Shown one piece after another: positions 47,723 to 57,048 of a DNA stretch of 64,000 nucleotides. Origin of the DNA: Methanobacterium sp. SMA-27. Its GTDB lineage: Archaea > Methanobacteriota > Methanobacteria > Methanobacteriales > Methanobacteriaceae. The position numbers and the translations under genes are program-made. Each line of letters starts with the position of its first letter. Position 1 is the stretch's first letter. The notes below the pieces were generated by a model. It was not told the origin of the DNA. It was given only the letters and a program-made list of their open reading frames with translations, and did no database searches. The DNA lies in contig NZ_JQLY01000001.1 of the NCBI RefSeq assembly GCF_000744455.1, positions 1,488,001 to 1,552,000 of the forward strand. Reading direction: 5' to 3'.

Positions 47723-48677
47723 AATATTTAAATCTTTTATAATGACCTATCGTACCTCCAGATCTCTTAAGTATGGAGGATATTTTATCACCATGCTGCC
47801 CTTCTTTGCAATATTAATGTACAATGGTTTTATTAATTCTCCATGGGATTTATTATACATACTGCCACTTGTACCTGCATTTGCAGGGGGTTTTATCTGT
47901 AACGCTATAGGTGATGCGGATAAGGATCCTAAATCGAAAAATCCAGTTACACAAGGTGTAATCTCGGTAAAATTCCTCTACGTAATCATAACATTGTTGT
48001 ATATGCTTTCAATACTGTTCTTATTACTTATATACACTTCATTTGCCTCGTTGGTCTCTCTCTTACTGCTTATGTTGTTATCGGTGATATATAGTGGATT
48101 TAAATTGAGATTAAAGGAAAGTATTTTTGGACCTGTCGTGGCATCCTTGGGATTTTTCGTATTACCCTCGGTAATACTGCTTGCCCAGTTCAATTACTTC
48201 AGTTTTGGAACGATAATGCTCCTAGCGGGGTTGTTTATAATTTATTTTGCCCATGAAATTAAACATACCATAATAGAATATAAGCTTGATTTATCCTACG
48301 ATTGCAGGACGTTTGCAGTGATTGTAGGTAAAAAAAATGCCAACATAGCCGAATATATCTCAATATTATTAGGCTTTCTTTTCATGCTTACAAGTATTTA
48401 CTACCTACTACCCAATTCATACATGGTTTCAGCGTACCAGATTACCACATTATATGTTATACTCGTGTTCATAATATTTTTCTTCTTAAGCTTCCTTTTA
48501 ACGGTATACTACGGATTTATAACCAAATTTGATCAGGAAGAAGATATGATCTACAACATGCTTCCATACATAGCAAGCAGAACATGCTATATAACTATAG
48601 GATTGTTCCTTTTGAATCTACCATTATTAGTGATAATATTTGCCATTTGGCTTTTATTCACTGACAAATATCTTTAA
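47715..48677 (+). CDS. UbiA-family prenyltransferase
   Basis: A 320-residue membrane protein with about nine hydrophobic segments and both Asp-rich motifs of the family: NAIGDADKDPKSKNPVTQG near residue 57 and DLSYDCRTFAVIVGKKNA near 190. These bind the magnesium-diphosphate of a prenyl donor. Members include DGGGP synthase and the lycopene elongase LyeJ. The overlap with a CruF-like gene recalls the lyeJ-cruF pairing of haloarchaea, but the acceptor here is unknown. Confidence 0.88.
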   Translation: MSEIFKSFIMTYRTSRSLKYGGYFITMLPFFAILMYNGFINSPWDLLYILPLVPAFAGGFICNAIGDADKDPKSKNPVTQGVISVKFLYVIITLLYMLSILFLLLIYTSFASLVSLLLLMLLSVIYSGFKLRLKESIFGPVVASLGFFVLPSVILLAQFNYFSFGTIMLLAGLFIIYFAHEIKHTIIEYKLDLSYDCRTFAVIVGKKNANIAEYISILLGFLFMLTSIYYLLPNSYMVSAYQITTLYVILVFIIFFFLSFLLTVYYGFITKFDQEEDMIYNMLPYIASRTCYITIGLFLLNLPLLVIIFAIWLLFTDKYL

Positions 48678-48730
48678 ACAAAAACAAATTTTTAACAAAA
48701 CAAATTCAATTTTTTTGGGAAGAAATAACC

Positions 48731-49459
48731 ATGATAACTGTTATCTGTGTGTTCAACAACAAGAAGATCCTTGAAAAAAACTTGCTGAAAAGTTTAAACA
48801 TCCAGACCGAGGAATATGAATTTATTTTAATAGATAACAGTGATGGAAAGTTTGGATCTGCAGCTGAAGCCCTGAATTATGGGGCAAGAAAGGCTACTCA
48901 AGATTATTTGATGTTTGTACATCAAGATGTGGATCTGTTGTATGACACCTGCCTCGAAGATGTTGAACATATCCTGGGTTCACTTGATAACTTAGGTGTT
49001 GCTGGTGTTGCTGGTTACTCTAAAACTAATGATAAACCTGTGATGATAAGTAATATCCAGGATGGATATCCTCCAGAAGATGTTGGAATAAAAATAGACG
49101 AACCAGCCGATGTTCAAACTGTTGATGAGTGTCTTTTCATTGTTCCCAGATCAATGTTTAAAAAACGGGAATTTGACGAAAAAACATGTTTTGACTGGCA
49201 TTTATACGGGGCTGATTACTGTTTAACCACTAAGATATTGGGGAGATCTGTTTATGTCATCCCAATTAAAATATACCATGCATCCCGGACAGAATCATTC
49301 TCCAAAGAATATTACTCCACCCTTAAAAATGTTGTAAGGAAGCATGGTCGAGAATACAAAACCATAGATACTTCCTGCGGTGTCTGGCACACAGACAGAT
49401 TAAGACTGGGCATAAATATTATGGAAGATAGAATATTGAGAAAACTGAATCTTCGCTGA
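48731..49459 (+). CDS. GT2-like glycosyltransferase (PF13712-type)
   Basis: A 242-residue compact GT-A protein: ITVICVFNNKKILEKNLLKSL, FILIDNSDGKFGSAAEALNYGA, LMFVHQDVDLL with the DxD motif, and DWHLYGADYCLT. This matches the short Glyco_tranf_2_5 family often found in surface glycan clusters. No membrane segment. It comes 53 nt after the UbiA gene on the same strand and may belong to the same transcript, which suggests the modified isoprenoid could be glycosylated (inference). Confidence 0.85.
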   Translation: MITVICVFNNKKILEKNLLKSLNIQTEEYEFILIDNSDGKFGSAAEALNYGARKATQDYLMFVHQDVDLLYDTCLEDVEHILGSLDNLGVAGVAGYSKTNDKPVMISNIQDGYPPEDVGIKIDEPADVQTVDECLFIVPRSMFKKREFDEKTCFDWHLYGADYCLTTKILGRSVYVIPIKIYHASRTESFSKEYYSTLKNVVRKHGREYKTIDTSCGVWHTDRLRLGINIMEDRILRKLNLR

Positions 49460-49528
49460 ATAAATTTTCCGTGATATTTAGATAGATTTCAATGCAGCTA
49501 TGTTTTTTTTAACTGTTATTATCCCGAA

Positions 49529-49764
49529 TATTTGGCAGATCTTAGTAAAAACTCTGCTGGAACAGTTATGTCCGGTGCTGGGCATATCAAGGACGGTACA
49601 CTGATTTATTTCAAAAGCAGTAGTGGATATGTAGCATCATCTGTGACACAGTTAACGGAATTGCCACAGCTATTTTCAAACCAAAGACAGGAATATCTGT
49701 AAGTTCAACTAAAATATATGCAGTTCTGGATGGTCAGACTGTTTCAAAAACCATAAGCATGTAA
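49529..49764 (+). pseudogene. Relic of a surface-protein Ig-like domain
   Basis: One frame reads ADLSKNSAGTVMSGAGHI and then GTLIYFKSSSGY; after a frameshift near 49650 another continues DTVNGIATAIFKPKTGIS and SSTKIYAVLDGQTVSK to a stop. Together they match the Ig-like domain of the adhesin at 53449 (ADLNHNSNG ... VNGAATTIF). Only the C-terminal end of a former adhesin remains. Confidence 0.6.
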
Positions 49765-49858
49765 ATCTTTGTAAAAAAAATATAAACATGACCCCTTTTT
49801 TTCTATAAAAAAAACCTGTTACTGTTTATTCCATGATGTGGGGATGGGAAATTTCTAA

Positions 49859-50265
49859 CTATTTGGATTCGTCCAGTTTGTTCAGTATGGTTTTGATATT
49901 CTTTATTGATTCATATAATGTTTCCAGATCTTCATCTGGAATAGAGGATAGTTTCTTCTTTATTTCCTGGTTTGAATATGCATGACACTTACATGCCATC
50001 TGCAATTATGTCATTTCCCCTGTTTGTCAGGTTATGTTAATCACTCTTCTATCATTTGTATCGGGTATTCTTTCTGCAAGTCCATTTTCAACCAGTTTAT
50101 CTATTAATGAGGTCATGTTCGATTTAGATATGTAAACACGCCTTCCTATTTCAGACATTGGGAGTGGACCTTTTTTCTTCAAAACCTTGAGTATATGGAA
50201 GTATGAATGGGGTATTTTATTGTGTTTTAACCGTTTTCTATGTTTGAAAAGTTTGTTTCTAAAGA
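49859..50265 (-). pseudogene. Decayed MarR-family transcription regulator
   Basis: The minus strand encodes KIPHSYFHILKVLKKKGPL, SEIGRRVYISKSNMTSLIDK and LVENGLAERIPDTNDRRVIN, the winged helix and wing of a MarR regulator. A shift near 50035 moves the frame to LTNRGNDIIADGM, and another shift near 50000 moves it to CKCHAYSNQEIKKKLSSIPD and a stop at 49859. The N-terminal helix is also incomplete. Two frameshifts and a lost start mean it is inactive. Confidence 0.72.
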
Positions 50266-50737
50266 GTATATTGCCGGTATTATTTCAGTGGCCAACGAAA
50301 AAAGGTTGCTGTATCAGATTTTAATTGCATTTGCATTAACCGTGTCCATGATAGGTGTGCTTGATGGAGGTTTATTTTCCACACCTGCATTAATAGGTCT
50401 TGCAACACTTTTGGGTATTTACTCAATTAAAAAACCATTTAGAGCCAAAGATTTATTAAAACCTAGTCTAATAATAATTATACTTATCCTGCTCAGGGTC
50501 AGTTTGGAAATTATGGGTACAAGTACCGAGGTACATGAAATTACCATAATAAACCCATCAGATAACATTGACCTTCAGGGATATGACGTATTAAATGTTC
50601 AGCAAATGGATAATAAGACAGTTGTAACTGTTCCAGGAAACACTAATGATAAGGTGTTGTTAATGAAACTCTCCAAAGATTTAAAGGGTAAATCAAGTGG
50701 ATTTTTCATTTCATGGAACATATACTCCTTTGTTTGA
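50240..50737 (+). CDS. Unknown membrane protein
   Basis: A 165-residue frame with two or three hydrophobic segments (residues 27-90) and a soluble C-terminal half (HEITIINPSDNIDLQGYDVLNV). I do not recognise it. The start at 50240 has no ribosome binding site and overlaps the MarR relic on the other strand, so the true N-terminus may be lost or lie further in. It sits in a patch of decayed genes and could itself be a remnant. Confidence 0.5.
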   Translation: MFEKFVSKEYIAGIISVANEKRLLYQILIAFALTVSMIGVLDGGLFSTPALIGLATLLGIYSIKKPFRAKDLLKPSLIIIILILLRVSLEIMGTSTEVHEITIINPSDNIDLQGYDVLNVQQMDNKTVVTVPGNTNDKVLLMKLSKDLKGKSSGFFISWNIYSFV

Positions 50738-50837
50738 TAAAAAAATGTATAGATATAAATACGATAAAAATTTCAGGGCCACCTATTGGGAAAAGAGATA
50801 TAGAAAATTTGTAAAATATTTTAGGTGACAAAAAAAT

Positions 50838-51664
50838 ATGAGTAAAAAAATCTGGGCGTTTGTTGCATTAGGGATAATAGCAGTAATAATAGGATATTCC
50901 TATGTTACAGTTTCAAACGGACCCATAGAACCTTTAGGCCGGCTTTCATTGGTCAAAATTGCAAATCCAGACATGTTTCCAGGACATCCTCATGCAAACT
51001 TACTAGGTGAATATGCCATGGAACACGACTCCAAGTGTGCTCTGGTTGTGCATTTTGCTGGAAGTTCCAATTACAGGAGTTTTCCAGAAACTGTGAACGA
51101 CACAACCAGTCATGAGCAGGGTAACGTCTACATCATCGAAGTTGCATTTATAGATACCCAAGGCGGGGGTTCTAAGAGCATGAGCCAGGTAAACATACTG
51201 GATTCACTGAAGGTTGCACTTTTCGGTGTGCCTGACGGTAGGTACAAGTACATGTCTGACGGAACAATTTACAACACATACGATGAAATGATGGCCCATG
51301 TAAACCAGTTAGAACAGCAGCACGGTCAGGAAGGACCTTTACCAACGTTATGGCATGGAACTGTAAGGACCGACAGTCCACTCATAGATCCTGGATGCGG
51401 ATTCCTCTATACTTCCAGATACTCACCAAGACCTATGGAATTATTCCAGCCTATGCTTACACAGCCTACGGATTGTTCTCCATCTACCTGTACAGTCCTT
51501 ACTGGAAGTTTGAACTTACACATGCTTCAGAACTTCAAACACTCTACAATGAAGGTGCTTTAAACCTGGATAAAAGTAATGTTGCATCTAATGTTGACAA
51601 GTACTATGAAAATCTGAGCAAAACAGAAAATATTTCACAGGAAAACTTGACCAACTACGATTAA
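50838..51664 (+). pseudogene. Unknown exported/membrane protein interrupted by a frameshift
   Basis: The first frame starts MSKKIWAFVALGIIAVIIGYS, a signal anchor, and continues with a soluble domain (FPGHPHANLLGEYAMEHD, ALVVHFAG, DTQGGGSKSM, GPLPTLWHGT). Near 51405-51420 the coding pattern moves to another frame: FQILTKTYGIIPAYAYTAYG, then SPYWKFELTHASELQTLYNEG, ending at 51664. The original product would be about 275 residues. I know no family. AGGTGA precedes the ATG. Lesion may be real or a sequencing error. Confidence 0.6.
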
Positions 51665-52024
51665 ATTGGTATGGGTTTAAAACCCTTTTTTTTTATTTTC
51701 TTAAAATTTTTAATATGATTTTTTATTTAAAGATAGTGTCAAAAGACTTTTATTTAAAATAATCATATCCAGTTTAATTTATTACTTCTAAAGCTATCTA
51801 TTTTTATTGCCCTATTAGTATTGGGGGGCTGTTGATAAAGAAGATATTATGATAATTAATCAAATAATTGGTTAGATTTATAAGTTATTAGTAATAAAAA
51901 AAGAATTATGTACTGTTTAAATGAAATTAAGGTTTTTCAGAGATAATAATTGTAAGTTCAAGAATTGATATGAAACAAAAATTATTTATAAGAATTATAT
52001 TAGGATTTAATTGGTGATGATATA
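51665..52024. other. Intergenic region
   Basis: 360 AT-rich bases. A T-rich tract (CCCTTTTTTTTTATTTTCTT, 51685-51704) may end the previous transcript. GGTGAT at 52013-52018 is the ribosome binding site of the next gene. ATTATTTATAAGAATTATATT near 51979-52000 is a possible TATA box. No further gene. Confidence 0.4.
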
Positions 52025-52939
52025 ATGATCAGTTTATTATTGGATTTTTTGATAGTATTGATTGCAATTTTTATAGCACTATTTTCTGAACCTTTAAATC
52101 TTAACAAAAATTTTTATATAAAATTATTTTTTACTTTTTTTATAATTTCTATTTCTAGTGCTATGATTTCATATTTAATTCCATCAACCATTATTGTGTT
52201 GGCTGGATCTTTCTATATGTGGCTTGCATTTGCCTTCGTTTTATTACATTCTTCTAAAGTTCTTGGGAATAAAAAAACTGGAGTACTCTTTATTATTGCT
52301 TTACTATTTGGTTTAACTTTTGAGGCTGTTGGCGTTAAATACGGTGGTGTGTTTGGTATGCCATACTATTATAATCTACCTACCTTCTTTTTTGGATTAG
52401 TGCCAATTTCTACACCCATTTCATGGACGATCATAATTTACTTCAGTTACACCATAACAAATTTATTACTATTTGGATTTGGCGGGGAGAGACCAGTAAA
52501 GACAGATAATTTATGGTATTTTTTAGGTTTAATGGTTTTACTATCATTTATCGGCGGATTAATAGCAGTTAATTTAGATATGATACTTGACCCTGTTGCT
52601 GTTTCACCACAAGTAGCAGGATGGATTTGGACTGGAGGAGGTCCTTATTTCGGCATACCTATCGGTAATTTTATTGGATGGTTTTTGGTTGCAGCCATCG
52701 CCATATTCATTTTCAGATATTACGAAGCAATATCACCAAAATCAGACACCCCTTATGGGTTAGATATATTCTTAAATTTGTCCATTGTACTTATTTACGT
52801 AATGTACCTTTTAGAAAATGCAGTTAGGGCATTTACAATAGGAAAAATAGATTATATCCTGATTGGTATAACTACTATGATGCCGTTCATTTTAATCGCA
52901 GTACTGGCTTTAATGTTAAATATGAAAAAAAGACGATGA
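52025..52939 (+). CDS. CruF-like (DUF422) membrane protein, copy 3
   Basis: A 304-residue protein with the same membrane layout as copies 1 and 2 and the core NLDMILDPVAVSPQVAGWIW followed by GGPYFGIPIGNFIGWF. It is more divergent than those two are from each other: the VVVANH segment is replaced by VAVSPQ. It stands alone with its own ribosome binding site (GGTGAT) and probably its own promoter. Substrate unknown. Confidence 0.83.
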   Translation: MISLLLDFLIVLIAIFIALFSEPLNLNKNFYIKLFFTFFIISISSAMISYLIPSTIIVLAGSFYMWLAFAFVLLHSSKVLGNKKTGVLFIIALLFGLTFEAVGVKYGGVFGMPYYYNLPTFFFGLVPISTPISWTIIIYFSYTITNLLLFGFGGERPVKTDNLWYFLGLMVLLSFIGGLIAVNLDMILDPVAVSPQVAGWIWTGGGPYFGIPIGNFIGWFLVAAIAIFIFRYYEAISPKSDTPYGLDIFLNLSIVLIYVMYLLENAVRAFTIGKIDYILIGITTMMPFILIAVLALMLNMKKRR

Positions 52940-53448
52940 ATATTTATTTTGTTAATTGTTCATTAAAGGAATTTGTTTGAAGAAGGTTTCCTAATTTAAG
53001 ATATCTAATCCTTAAATATTTACCAAATTTTCTGTATCTTTAAAAATTTAGTTTTTACTTGAAAATTAGTTTTACTTTGAATTTCAGTTTCCTGTAACCT
53101 TTGAAGTTATCAATATTATTTGTGATCTAAGTTTTTTTTTCAAATAATTTTTTCATTCTATTCCATTTGATCAGTATCTAATCTAATTTCAAAGATATGT
53201 ATTATCTAAGGAATCTGTCTAATTAACACTTTTTTATTAAATGGCTATGGTTTACGTATTACACTTCAAATAGCAAATACTGAAGTTAAGCTTAAAAAGT
53301 GGAGTATTGTTTTACTTAACTGATTAAATCTTCCTTGAAACAGAATTAACTGATCTTTTGTGATTTTTATCACAATATTACCTCGAATTATTATATACAA
53401 CGTGATTGTACATAAAATAGTATAAACGACAAATAGGTGATTGATTTG
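52940..53448. promoter_or_regulatory. Promoter region of the large beta-helix adhesin
   Basis: 509 bases without a gene. The last 100 hold a clear set of signals: the palindrome at 53358-53375 (separate entry), TTATATAC at 53391-53398 as TATA box, GTGATTGTACA at 53402-53412 downstream of it, and AGGTGAT at 53435-53441 as ribosome binding site for the ATG at 53449. The first 400 bases are AT-rich and featureless. Confidence 0.5.
53358..53375. promoter_or_regulatory. Operator-like palindrome TTGTGAT-N4-ATCACAA
   Basis: TTGTGATTTTTATCACAA is a perfect palindrome with 7-bp arms, ending 16 nt before the TATA-like box of the adhesin gene. Related sites lie at 34481-34496 and 61520-61532, with half-sites at 14252 and 18022, each beside a surface or intergenic promoter. 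Confidence 0.55.
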
Positions 53449-56400
53449 ATGAATAAAGTGATCATTTATATAATTTTTATGGGTATCTGTTTAATTTCAT
53501 TACAATCCATCAGTGCCGCTAATATAACTGTACATCCCGGGGACAGCATTCAAAGTGCCGTGGATCAAGCGTCTGATAATGATTACATAACGGTATACGA
53601 TAATAACAACAATCCCTATACCTATAAAGAAAGTGTTAACATAAACAAGAAGATTAATATAAAATCCAGTGGAAAAGTTACAATTGAAGCTAAAAATACA
53701 AGTGCAGCTGTTTTTACTGTGAATTCAAATGGTGCGGGTTCTTCTATTCAAAATTTCACTTTATCAAAGAGTAGTTACTGTATCATGATAAACAATGCAA
53801 ATAACTGTCTTATCTCGGGTAACAATATTATAGCAGCTTCTTTGGTGGGTATACAGTTTTACGGGAATATGAACAATTCAAAGGTTTTAGGGAATACCAT
53901 AACCGGTGTAAGCCCCACCGTTGGAAATGGGATCAGCTTTGAATATGGTAAGTGTACCTACAACAACATAACAGGTAATATCATCAGTAATTTTTTAAAT
54001 GGAATAATATTCAACGATAACAGCGAAAACAACATAGTTTCAAACAACCAGGTAACCTGCACAGGATATCAGGGTGCGGGGATATATGCCACAGATAACT
54101 CCAGAAATATGCAAATAATTGGTAACACAGTGACAGGAGCTGAAGATGGTATTGCAATTCAGCAGATGGGAACAAACACCCCCATTAACTACAACATCAA
54201 TGGGAATACTGTTAATGGAAATAAAAATGGATTATGGGTTTGTCTAAGTAACAGTACCATTTCAAACAACAATGCAACATCAAACCTGGTGAGCGGGCTG
54301 GATATTACCGGTAGATACAATAATATTCTGAATAATACTGCTTCTTATAATGGGAACTGTGGTATTACCCTTGCAGGATTTGCAAGTTCTGATGGTAATG
54401 TTGTGAGTGGAAATAATTTAATTCACAATCTTGCAGGGATAAACAGTGCAAGCAACTATTCAACTATTTCTAACAACAACATGTCCTATAACACCAATAA
54501 CGGCCTGATATCTACTTCTGACCACAATATTATTGACGGCAACACCATAACCAACATCAACGGTAGTGCAATCCTGGTTATGGGTGTGTACAACACCATA
54601 ACCAATAATATACTGCAAAATAACGTGATTGGTCTTTACATCCCTAAATCTACAGATGCTGATCACAACACAGTAAGCTACAACAATATATCCTACAACA
54701 GTAATGGAATTAACAGTTTAAGTCCCTACTCAAACTTCACACACAACACTATAAACAACAACAACGAAAACGGCCTAACCATCACATCAAACCATGTAAA
54801 TATAGATAATAACACTATAAAAAATAATAATGGAAGTGCAGTACTGCTCATAGGAGTTTACAACACCTTAACTAACAATATACTGCAAAATAATTTAATT
54901 GGTATATGCATCCAAAAATCTACTAATGCAGATAACAACACCATCAGCAATAACGATGTGTCCTACAATGGCAACGGAATCAACAGTGCAAGTCCCTACT
55001 CAAACTTCACACACAACACCATAAACAACAACGATGAAACCGGGCTGACCATCACTGGATCTGGGTGTAATATAGTTGGAAATTCAATGTGTTACAATGG
55101 TGAAGCTGGCCTTACAATTACAAGTACAGGCAACAATGTTACTTCGAACAGATTGGAAAACAATCTTTATGGTGCTTCATTTAGTAACTTTAATGCTGCT
55201 AATTTTAATTTGAACAGTGTTGTTGGGAATACTTATCAGGTGTACAGTCCTGACACAACAGGATACATTAATGCATTAAATAACTGGTGGGGATCAAACA
55301 GTACTCCAACAAGGATTTATGGTTTATTCAACATTAACCCATGGATAGTTTTAAGGGTAATAGGCAATCCCAACCAGATAAATAGTGGAACTACTTCCAC
55401 AATAACTGCAGATCTTAATCATAACAGTAATGGAGTAGATGTAACTTCATTATATTCTGGAAAAACTGTTCCAGATGGGATAAATGTTAACTTCAGCTGT
55501 GATTCTTTAGGTGCTGTTAATCCACTTAACAATACCACCGTAAACGGTGCTGCAACCACCATCTTTACGGGTAATTCTCCTGGAGTGTCTGTAGTTAGGG
55601 CTTTGGTTGATTCTCAAAATGTTACCACCAATGTTTCAATTGTTACTACATCAGCTATTCCAACTGGAATAACTGTAACTCCAACTACTGGTTACAAAGG
55701 TGTTCCAGCAAACCTCATCACAACGTTAAGGGACACTAAAAATAACTTACCTTTAACAGGTAAAACTATAAGATTTAGTGTTAACGGTACGTTCTTAGGC
55801 ACTGCACTCACGAATAGTAGTGGAGTTGCAACGTTACCCTACACTGTCCTGGAAAATATTGGAGTGTATCCTATATTAGCAGAATTTATACAGGATGCAA
55901 CATATGCAGCCAGTAACGGTACAGCTAATTTAACAGTAGCCACAAATATTGCGGATGTAGAAGTTACAAATACAGTTTCTAATTCTACACCTAAATATAA
56001 CGACACTATAACCTTCACTGTAACTGTTAAAAACAACGGACCCTGCACTGCTCAAAACGTTGCTATAAGTGAATGGCTAAATAACGGCTATTTAACATAC
56101 ATATCAAACGACAGCCAAGGAGCACTAAACCTCAGCAACGGAATATGGACCATTGAAACACTAAACAGCGGAGCAACAGCAACACTACACATAATAGCCA
56201 AAGCCACCACACCAAACACAACCATAACCAACACAGCAACCTACAACCCCGTAACAAACGACCCAAACAGCACCAACAACAACCAAACCATCACCATAAC
56301 AGTACCCGCAACATCAGCCGATATACAGGTAACCAACACTGTGTCCAACAACACACCCAACTATAACGACATCATAACCTTCACAGTAACAGTTAAAAAC

Positions 56401-57048
56401 AACGGACCTGACACAGCCCAAAACGTAGCTGTAAGTGAATGGCTAAGCAATGGCTACCTAACATACATATCAGACGACAGCCAAGGAGCACTAAACCTCA
56501 GCAACGGAATATGGACCATTGAAACACTAAACAGCGGAGCAACAGCAACACTACACATAATAGCCAAAGCCACCACACCAAACACAACCATAACCAACAC
56601 AGCAACCTACAACCCCGTAACAAACGACCCAAACAGCACCAACAACAACCAAACCATCACCATAACAGTTGAAAACTCAACAGACGCTGCAGACGTAGCA
56701 GTTACCAATACTATATCCAACTCCACACCTAACTATGGGGACAACATCACTTTCACAGTCACAGTAACAAACAACGGACCCAATACAGCCCAAAATGTAA
56801 CAGTATCTGAATGGCTGAGTAACTACAACTTTACATATTTATCAGACGACAGCGGAGGGGCACTAAACCTTAACAATGGAATATGGACAGTCGGAAACCT
56901 AGCCAACGGAGCAACAGCAACATTACACATAATAGCCAAAGCCACCACACCAAACACAACCATAACCAACACAGCAACCTACAACCCCGTAACAACAGAC
57001 CACAACACAAACAACAACGCACAAACCATAACCATTAACGTACAATAA
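53449..57048 (+). CDS. Giant adhesin: NosD-like beta-helix, Ig-like and three DUF11 domains
   Basis: About 1199 residues. Signal peptide (IIYIIFMGICLISLQSISAA), then a NosD-type beta-helix to about 610 starting ITVHPGDSIQSAVDQASDND, an Ig-like domain at about 640-740 (ADLNHNSNGVDV...VNGAATTIF), a Big_1/Big_3-like domain at 745-840 (VTPTTGYKGVPANLITTL), and three DUF11 domains (about 845-1199). DUF11 copies 1 and 2 share a perfect 195-bp DNA repeat. No C-terminal anchor. The start at ATG 53449 follows AGGTGAT; the upstream TTG at 53437 lies within that site. The first third is paralogous to the protein at 31668. Confidence 0.87.
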   Translation: MNKVIIYIIFMGICLISLQSISAANITVHPGDSIQSAVDQASDNDYITVYDNNNNPYTYKESVNINKKINIKSSGKVTIEAKNTSAAVFTVNSNGAGSSIQNFTLSKSSYCIMINNANNCLISGNNIIAASLVGIQFYGNMNNSKVLGNTITGVSPTVGNGISFEYGKCTYNNITGNIISNFLNGIIFNDNSENNIVSNNQVTCTGYQGAGIYATDNSRNMQIIGNTVTGAEDGIAIQQMGTNTPINYNINGNTVNGNKNGLWVCLSNSTISNNNATSNLVSGLDITGRYNNILNNTASYNGNCGITLAGFASSDGNVVSGNNLIHNLAGINSASNYSTISNNNMSYNTNNGLISTSDHNIIDGNTITNINGSAILVMGVYNTITNNILQNNVIGLYIPKSTDADHNTVSYNNISYNSNGINSLSPYSNFTHNTINNNNENGLTITSNHVNIDNNTIKNNNGSAVLLIGVYNTLTNNILQNNLIGICIQKSTNADNNTISNNDVSYNGNGINSASPYSNFTHNTINNNDETGLTITGSGCNIVGNSMCYNGEAGLTITSTGNNVTSNRLENNLYGASFSNFNAANFNLNSVVGNTYQVYSPDTTGYINALNNWWGSNSTPTRIYGLFNINPWIVLRVIGNPNQINSGTTSTITADLNHNSNGVDVTSLYSGKTVPDGINVNFSCDSLGAVNPLNNTTVNGAATTIFTGNSPGVSVVRALVDSQNVTTNVSIVTTSAIPTGITVTPTTGYKGVPANLITTLRDTKNNLPLTGKTIRFSVNGTFLGTALTNSSGVATLPYTVLENIGVYPILAEFIQDATYAASNGTANLTVATNIADVEVTNTVSNSTPKYNDTITFTVTVKNNGPCTAQNVAISEWLNNGYLTYISNDSQGALNLSNGIWTIETLNSGATATLHIIAKATTPNTTITNTATYNPVTNDPNSTNNNQTITITVPATSADIQVTNTVSNNTPNYNDIITFTVTVKNNGPDTAQNVAVSEWLSNGYLTYISDDSQGALNLSNGIWTIETLNSGATATLHIIAKATTPNTTITNTATYNPVTNDPNSTNNNQTITITVENSTDAADVAVTNTISNSTPNYGDNITFTVTVTNNGPNTAQNVTVSEWLSNYNFTYLSDDSGGALNLNNGIWTVGNLANGATATLHIIAKATTPNTTITNTATYNPVTTDHNTNNNAQTITINVQ
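56109..56303 (+). repeat. 195-bp perfect direct repeat, copy 1 (copy 2 at 56475-56669)
   Basis: The two stretches are identical by eye and 366 bp apart (122 codons), inside successive DUF11 domains. A third, partly matching copy begins near 56845. The codons here favour C in third position (AAC, ACC), unlike the first part of the gene. Confidence 0.75.

Noticed and set aside
45719..48677. Calling this a bacterioruberin (carotenoid) operon
   Set aside because: CruF and UbiA families alone do not prove carotenoid synthesis; no phytoene synthase or desaturase is visible in the window and the order is not known for carotenoids.
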